Of a DNA stretch of 64,000 bases, positions 62,401-64,000 are shown piece by piece; the first letter of the stretch is position 1; each line of letters starts with the position of its first letter. The notes beneath the pieces are model-generated. The model saw only the letters and a program-made list of their open reading frames with translations, did no database searches and had not been told where the DNA came from. Both the position numbers and the translations under genes were made by a program. The stretch covers positions 341,001 through 405,000 of the forward strand of contig JAHDVF020000223.1 in NCBI GenBank assembly GCA_022606425.2. The letters are read 5' to 3'. The stretch comes from Lepidostoma basale. Taxonomy: Eukaryota > Arthropoda > Insecta > Trichoptera > Lepidostomatidae.

Positions 62401-62584
62401 AATTAAACAGATAACTTAAATATCAAGAAAACGAATGATATGAAATATTGTTAAATATATAAAAGGTGCAATAAATAAATAAAAACATTTGCTTATTTAT
62501 GACAGGGTTCACATTATGACAAAAATAAACACAAGGAAACTCATATGAGATAGAATCGCGGTATTTAAAATACGCAGTACATAC

Positions 62585-62690
62585 GCAAGTCGACGTGTGT
62601 GGAGTATGTAAAAAAACATTGTGGCAGCCCATTTTTTCTGTTTGCCCCTTCGGAAAGTCGGCGTGATGATTAATAAGTTAGTCAGTAATA
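62585..62690 (+). mobile_element. LINE family A 3' end
   Basis: GTGGCAGCCCATTTTTTCTG, CCCCTTCGGAAAGTCGGCGT and a decayed TTAG tail; 100 bp. Confidence 0.55.
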
Positions 62691-62694
62691 TAGA

Positions 62695-63100
62695 TCGGGG
62701 TTCAAAAGGGTAGTAGGGCTACGATGGGGTATGTTTTGCTGGAAAATATGCCTCTACAAAATGTCGTAAGACGCCATGTTGCATTTACAACAGCAACACT
62801 ACTATCAAGTCCAACTCTCTAGCGTCCACAAGAGGTCTTTTAAAGACCCCGCGAACCCCGGGCAATGTGGCACATATTACTTAGTGCCATAGCAGATAGA
62901 GAGAGGATGAATGGCGACCTTCCAGCGCCATAAAACTGGATACACCCAGCTAAGGGAAGGTAACCCTGACAGAAAATCCTCCAGAGAAGGCAAGGGGATA
63001 CCACTCTGGATATTTTTCCCCAGGTCATCACCATGAGGCCTACTCAAAGGTGATAGTCAACGTTAGAGAGACCTAACAAGACACTGAAAGAAGAAGAAGT
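62695..63100 (+). mobile_element. LINE-like 3' region, family unknown
   Basis: GC-richer; ends GAGGCCTACTCAAAGGTGAT, AGTCAACGTTAGAGAGACCT and GAAAGAAGAAGAAG. The same end is at 52348-52410 in a shorter form. No domain recognised. Confidence 0.45.
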
Positions 63101-63256
63101 AATATAGATCAATTGACCAACTATGAGAATTAAAATTTACCTCATTGTTTTAAGTATCTAATTCGAACAGTTCTCATATTGATACGGTTTACACATTTTA
63201 GCTATTAAACTGTAATGAAAAATTATTTTTAAAGATTTTAAATTATAAGTTACAAT

Positions 63257-63505
63257 CATTGGCGGTACTCCCATAGAAGCCCAGAAGCCCGGTTTGCGTA
63301 AGAAATTTTGAATCGAAACCCCCAAATGTAAGTAATCATGACCCCGCATACACCAACAATCCACCAAATAACCTTCCAACAATGTTCCCATCAGACGTAA
63401 GAGGAATAGCCACAAGAGCTGAACCTCTGTAAGCCAGAAGAGGTTTTGATTCAAAATTTCTTACGCAAGCCGGGCTTCTGAGCTTCTATGGGAGTACCGC
63501 CACTG
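63257..63505. mobile_element. hAT-like MITE
   Basis: 249 bp; inverted ends of about 60 bp (CATTGGCGGTACTCCCATAG / reverse of CTATGGGAGTACCGCCACTG). Flanked by GTTACAAT (63249-63256) and GTCACAAT (63506-63513), an 8-base duplication with one change. CA.TGGCGG ends and an 8-base target fit hAT. Confidence 0.75.
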
Positions 63506-63514
63506 GTCACAATA

Positions 63515-64000
63515 CTTTGTAACAATAAATATAAAATAAAATAAACCTATTGAAAACAAAATAATTGGAATATAATTTATAAGTAAGAAAACGAAATAAA
63601 TGTTTATTTATGTAAATATAATAAAACTTTAAATATTTCATAATCCCTTAGATAGACAAAACAAATCATTCCCACAAAATGTAATAAAACTTCTAGAAAA
63701 CATACGTTTTATTTTGTATTAATTATTTAAAATGGAGTTTTATATCACTGCTCAAAACCCGATACACAAATTGTGTTTTTATTAATTGTAAGTATCTAAA
63801 TACAGAAAGTATCGTTAAGATTAAGAATACAATAATATCCGAGAGAAAAGAACTCTCTAAAGCAAAGTTAACCCCCATTGTGGCTAGCTATAATTGAAGT
63901 ACAAAAAAATGGTATTGCACTGCAACAGGCTACATTTGCAGCTTTTATGAATATATTTTATGAATCTTTATAATGTAGTTCTTTACCACTAAATTATGTA
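63515..64000. repeat. AT-rich end of window with a family H fragment
   Basis: 63655-63760 carries AATCATTCCCACAAAATGTA, AAAACTTCTAGAAAACATAC and the GAGTTTTATATCACTGCTCA end. Nothing else is recognised to 64000. Confidence 0.4.

Noticed and set aside
62840..63034. 64-codon minus-strand frame as a possible upstream TMC exon
   Set aside because: It falls in a GC-rich repeat whose end recurs at 52350, shows no TMC similarity and lacks suitable splice sites.

Overview
The window is a stretch of repeat-laden, AT-rich animal nuclear DNA. Spliced genes, GT/AG introns, an arthropod-type immune receptor, a BEL/Pao retrotransposon, mariner and piggyBac elements and many fragments of non-LTR retrotransposons with TTAG-repeat tails all point to an insect. 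A moth or butterfly is my best guess, but that rests only on the flavour of the LINE proteins and is weak.

Three host genes can be assembled exon by exon with matching splice phases. (1) Minus strand, 15384 down to 8751: a single-pass transmembrane peptidoglycan recognition protein (PGRP); four exons are seen and the N-terminal exon(s) are missing. The zinc ligands of the amidase site appear to be replaced, so it should be a recognition receptor rather than an enzyme. (2) Plus strand, 21364 to 25598: a complete five-exon gene for a SPAG7-like R3H-domain protein of 239 residues. (3) Minus strand, 52798 down to 33851: ten exons of a transmembrane channel-like (TMC) gene carrying the family signature CWETMFGQE; 1392 residues are visible and the first exon(s) lie outside or are unrecognised. 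It has a very large, sequon-rich extracellular loop and a long charged C-terminal tail.

The rest is mostly mobile DNA. From left to right: LINE and SINE debris (0-8.7 kb); the PGRP gene with a LINE, SINE pieces and an internally deleted piggyBac element in its introns (8.7-15.4 kb); LINE fragments, a 50-bp perfect palindrome and a mariner fragment (16-19 kb); a GC-richer, promoter-like block (19.85-20.65 kb); SPAG7 (21.4-25.6 kb) followed by a PIF/Harbinger-like MITE; a deleted mariner (27.1-27.5 kb) and an intact mariner with perfect 30-bp terminal repeats (28632-29919); more LINE fragments (30.8-33.5 kb); the TMC gene (33.9-52.8 kb), whose introns hold an AT microsatellite, foldback repeats, SINEs and a LINE with a 474-codon reverse transcriptase frame; a BEL/Pao element with two 674-bp LTRs that look identical (53263-60551); then LINE pieces and a hAT-like MITE (60.5-63.5 kb).

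The genes show no sign of working together. They are neighbours: PGRP and SPAG7 are divergently arranged around about 20-21 kb, and SPAG7 and TMC are convergent. No CRISPR array, rRNA, genuine tRNA or operon is seen.
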